Source: CAMLIZ01 sp966212505
Lineage (GTDB): Bacteria > Pseudomonadota > Gammaproteobacteria > Burkholderiales > Burkholderiaceae_C
Direction of reading: 5' to 3'
Length of the DNA: 64,000 nt
NCBI GenBank assembly: GCA_966212505.1
Contig: CBIHRS010000001.1
Span: forward strand, 1-64,000
A program made the position numbers and the translations under genes. A model generated the notes under the pieces. It ran no database searches. It saw only the letters and a list, made by a program, of their open reading frames with translations, and was not told the DNA's origin. Below are positions 61,363 through 64,000 of the stretch, in pieces; the first letter of the stretch is position 1, and each line of letters begins with the position of its first letter.

Positions 61363-62958
61363 ATGGCCGAGCCGATCCTGGTTGCCCAGCATGGCGACAT
61401 CCAATGCCTGCTGCTGCCCGCGCTGGCCAACCGCCACGGGCTGATCACCGGCGCCACCGGCACCGGCAAGACCATCACGCTGCAGACCCTGGCCGAAAAC
61501 TTCAGCCGCCAGGGCGTGCCAGTGTTCATGGCCGACGTGAAAGGCGACTTGACCGGCATCACGCAAAAGGGTTCGGTGAGCGAGAAACTCGCCGCGCTGC
61601 TGAAGGAGCGCGGCCTGCCCGCGCCCGAGGCCGCCGCCTGCCCGGCCACGCTGTGGGACGTGTTCGGCGAGCAGGGCCACCCGGTGCGCGCCACGGTCAG
61701 CGACATGGGGCCGCTGCTGCTGGCGCGCATGCTGGCGCTCAACGAAACCCAGAGCGGCGTGCTGCAGCTGGCCTTCAAGATCGCCGACGACCACGGCCTG
61801 CTGCTGCTCGACATGAAGGACCTGCGGGCGATGCTGCAGCACCTGGGCGACAACGCGGCCCAGTTCACCACCGAATACGGCAACATCAGCCCGGCCTCGA
61901 TCGGCGCGATCCAGCGCGGCCTGCTGCAGATCGAGAGCCAAGGCGGCGCCCAGTTCTTCGGCGAGCCGATGCTCAACATCGCCGACTTCATGCAGACGGT
62001 GGACGGCCAGGGCGTGGTCAACATCCTGGCGGCCGACAAGCTGCTGAACGCGCCGCGCCTGTATGCCACCTTCCTGCTGTGGCTGCTGTCAGAGCTGTTC
62101 GAGACGCTGCCCGAGGTGGGCGACCTCGAGAAACCGAAGCTGGTGTTCTTCTTCGACGAGGCGCACCTGCTGTTCAAGGATGCACCCGATGCGCTGATCG
62201 AACGCATCGAGCTGGTGGTGCGGCTGGTGCGCTCCAAGGGCGTGGGCGTGTACTTCGTGACGCAGAACCCGCTCGACATCCCCGACACCGTGCTCGGCCA
62301 GTTGGGCAACCGCGTGCAGCATGCGCTGCGCGCGTTCACCCCGCGCGACCAGAAAGCCGTGAAGGCCGCGGCCGACACGATGCGGCAGAACCCGAAGCTC
62401 GACATCGCCAGTGCGATCACCGAGCTCGCGGTGGGCGAGGCGCTGCTGAGCCTGCTCGACGAGAAAGGCCGGCCCAGCATCACCGAGCGCGCCTTCGTAA
62501 TGCCGCCGGGCAGCCAGATCGGCCCGATCACCCCGGCCCAGCGCCAGGCGCTGATGCAGGGCTCGCTGGTGGCCGGCGCCTACGAGCAGGCCATCGATCG
62601 CGAATCGGCCTACGAGAAGCTCAAGGGCCGCGCGGTGGCCAGCGCCCAGGCGAATGCGCCGGTGCCCATGGGCGAGCCGAGCGTGCCGGTGCGCACACCG
62701 CCCACGGCTTCGCCGGCTCCTGCACCTTCCCCGATCCGTCCCTCGGCACCAGCGCCCGCGCCGGAGCAAGGCGGCGGCGCCGGCGGCTGGCTGCGCGACG
62801 TGGCCGACGGCCTGCTGCGCGGCTCGGGCCGCAAGGATTCTGTGCTGGAGACGGTGGCCAAGTCGGCCGCGCGCTCCATCGGCTCCAGCGTCGGCCGCGA
62901 GATCGTGCGCGGCGTGCTGGGATCGCTGCTGGGCGGCGGCAGCAGCCGGCGCCGCTGA
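61363..62958 (+). CDS. HerA-like ATPase of the DUF853 (YjgR) family
   Basis: 531-residue P-loop ATPase. Walker A is GATGTGKT (30-37), and Walker B KLVFFFDEAHLLF (~263-275). The HerA/FtsK-type arginine and sensor segments follow (YFVTQNPLDIPDTVLGQLGNRVQHALRAFTPRDQ). The C-terminal ~90 residues are an Ala/Pro linker (APAPSPIRPSAPAPAP) and a short glycine/serine-rich region typical of YjgR-like proteins. Biological role is poorly known. GGAG lies before the ATG. It is convergent with the DUF2798 gene. Confidence 0.88.
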   Translation: MAEPILVAQHGDIQCLLLPALANRHGLITGATGTGKTITLQTLAENFSRQGVPVFMADVKGDLTGITQKGSVSEKLAALLKERGLPAPEAAACPATLWDVFGEQGHPVRATVSDMGPLLLARMLALNETQSGVLQLAFKIADDHGLLLLDMKDLRAMLQHLGDNAAQFTTEYGNISPASIGAIQRGLLQIESQGGAQFFGEPMLNIADFMQTVDGQGVVNILAADKLLNAPRLYATFLLWLLSELFETLPEVGDLEKPKLVFFFDEAHLLFKDAPDALIERIELVVRLVRSKGVGVYFVTQNPLDIPDTVLGQLGNRVQHALRAFTPRDQKAVKAAADTMRQNPKLDIASAITELAVGEALLSLLDEKGRPSITERAFVMPPGSQIGPITPAQRQALMQGSLVAGAYEQAIDRESAYEKLKGRAVASAQANAPVPMGEPSVPVRTPPTASPAPAPSPIRPSAPAPAPEQGGGAGGWLRDVADGLLRGSGRKDSVLETVAKSAARSIGSSVGREIVRGVLGSLLGGGSSRRR

Positions 62959-62959
62959 A

Positions 62960-63226
62960 TCATCCCTTGCGCACGGTCCAGCTGACCAACTTGAGCACCA
63001 GCGGCCGCACCATCAGCACACAGACAAACGCGACCGGCATCGCCAGCGCATAGGCGCGCAGCACGCGCGCCGGCAGCTCCGGCGTGAGCCCGGCATTGAC
63101 GCCGACGATCACGGTGCACATCAGTAAGGCCATGATGGCCGCCATGTAGAACGCGAACACGATCGGCTGCGCCTGCGGCGGCAGCTTCCAGCTGGATGCG
63201 GCGGAAACAGTGTGGGTGGGGTTCAT
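62960..63226 (-). CDS. DUF2798 small membrane protein
   Basis: 88-residue protein with two hydrophobic helices (~21-44, FAFYMAAIMALLMCTVIVGVN, and ~58-80) and the family pattern RAYALAMPVAFVCVLMVRPLV. Function is unknown. It is divergent from the LysR gene over about 140 bp, so that regulator is the likely controller. The ATG at 63226 is preceded by a GGGAGAACG site on the minus strand. Confidence 0.85.
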   Translation of the reverse strand: MNPTHTVSAASSWKLPPQAQPIVFAFYMAAIMALLMCTVIVGVNAGLTPELPARVLRAYALAMPVAFVCVLMVRPLVLKLVSWTVRKG

Positions 63227-63365
63227 CTTCGTTCTCCCGAATGCGAAAAGAGGTGTGTCGATGCAGACGCACTGTAGGCAGTGCCCTGCCCGTCCGGTAG
63301 TGCAGCAGCGCTTGCGGGATTGATAACGAAAACTTGAGAATCGGCAGCTTCAGACGGAACATTCC

Positions 63366-64000
63366 ATGAAGCACCTCCGAGGCATCGAGATCTTCGTCAA
63401 GGCCGTGGAGCGCGGCAGCATCGCAGACGCGGCACGCCACTTCGGTGTGACAGCCGCGGCGGCCAGCCAGGCGATCGCGCGGCTCGAAGCCGCGGTGGGC
63501 CTGCGGCTGCTGACCCGCACCACCCGCTCGCTCGCGCTCACCGAGGCCGGCCAGCTCTACTTCGACAAGGTGCGCGATCTCACGCAGCAGCTCGAGTCGG
63601 CGCATGCGGCGCTCGACGAGATGCGCGGCGAGCCGCAGGGGCCGCTGCGCGTGGCCTGCACCGGGCCCTTCGGCCGGCGCATGGTGGCGCCGCTGCTACC
63701 CGCCTTCATGGCGGCCCATCCGCGCGTGCAGATCGAGCTGGTGCTGAGCGACCAGGACATCGACCACATCAAGCACGGCTTCGACATCAGCATCCGCTTC
63801 CGCGAACAGCTGGAGCCGGGCCTGGTGGCGCGCCGGCTGGCGACGGTGCCGATGGTGTTCTGTGCCGCGCCGTCGTACCTGGCGCGCGCCGGACGGCCAC
63901 AGCGGCCGGAGCAGCTGAAGGAGCACGACTGCCTGGTGCACCGCATGCCGCGCGACGGCCGCATCCTGCGCTGGGCCTTCGTGCGCGACGGGGTTCGCTT
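63366..64000 (+). CDS. LysR-family transcriptional regulator (3' end beyond window)
   Basis: Truncated by the right edge after ~211 residues of an expected ~300. The N-terminal winged helix is clear (MKHLRGIEIFVKAVERGSIADAARHFGVTAAAASQAIARLE, 1-41, with LLTRTTRSLALTEAG), followed by the start of the periplasmic-binding-like effector domain (GPLRVACTGPFGRRMVAPLLPAF). It belongs to the large CrgA/DhcR-like group. Divergence from the DUF2798 gene suggests it regulates that gene. Confidence 0.93.
   Translation, partial: MKHLRGIEIFVKAVERGSIADAARHFGVTAAAASQAIARLEAAVGLRLLTRTTRSLALTEAGQLYFDKVRDLTQQLESAHAALDEMRGEPQGPLRVACTGPFGRRMVAPLLPAFMAAHPRVQIELVLSDQDIDHIKHGFDISIRFREQLEPGLVARRLATVPMVFCAAPSYLARAGRPQRPEQLKEHDCLVHRMPRDGRILRWAFVRDGVR

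Noticed and set aside
63227..63365. LysR-type operator between the DUF2798 and lysR genes
   Set aside because: Only a short ACTG...CAGT dyad and AT-rich patches are visible; no convincing T-N11-A site could be fixed.

Overview
The window is a GC-rich, densely coded chromosomal segment. Gene content and order (sdhCDAB beside a GntR regulator and mdh, an mdh/CitE-like/acnB neighbourhood, tolB-pal-cpoB, and rng-maf-rlmH-rsfS-nadD-hemF-purD-yebC) point to a betaproteobacterium of the order Burkholderiales, probably near the Rubrivivax/Leptothrix/Roseateles/Comamonadaceae relatives. This placement is an inference from synteny and codon bias; no 16S rRNA gene is present. I see no insertion sequence, prophage, CRISPR array or replication origin, and no gene-free gap exceeds about 250 bp.

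1-9.4 kb is a TCA-cycle region. On the minus strand lie sdhC, sdhD and the 5' part of sdhA (cut by the window edge). A GntR/UTRA regulator is divergent from mdh. Then follow tam (trans-aconitate methyltransferase), a CitE/HpcH-like lyase, a small periplasmic protein and acnB. An 18-bp palindrome between gntR and mdh recurs, almost unchanged, inside the acnB promoter, so a local TCA regulon can be proposed from sequence alone. A second aconitase, acnA, sits at 32.7 kb without this site.

9.5-37.8 kb is mixed accessory and housekeeping content: a GspE-N/MshEN-domain protein, a two-domain glycosyltransferase, a membrane diguanylate cyclase, a transglutaminase-TPR lipoprotein, two DUF885 peptidases, a CPHC thiol-disulfide lipoprotein, an Xre/cupin-GNAT pair with a palindrome over its start codon, a haloacetate-dehalogenase-like hydrolase, two paralogous cytochromes P450, an O-methyltransferase, a GlxA-like regulator divergent from an MBL-fold hydrolase, a FemAB-like GNAT, a serine hydrolase, acnA, a FOXRED1-like oxidoreductase and a FeeM-like N-acyltransferase.

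37.8-48.8 kb: a hybrid histidine kinase with an ArsC-like protein, two tRNA-Lys genes with their own promoter and terminator, the tolB-pal-cpoB-tcdA operon, msbA, a peroxidase-like gene, and the ergothioneine pair egtD-egtB.

48.9-54.3 kb is a cell-surface glycan island: four glycosyltransferases and one methyltransferase. 54.3-61.2 kb is a run of minus-strand housekeeping genes for RNA decay, Maf, ribosome maturation and silencing, NAD, haem and purine synthesis. RsfS carries a long histone-H1-like tail. The window ends with a HerA-like ATPase, a DUF2798 protein and the start of a LysR regulator.
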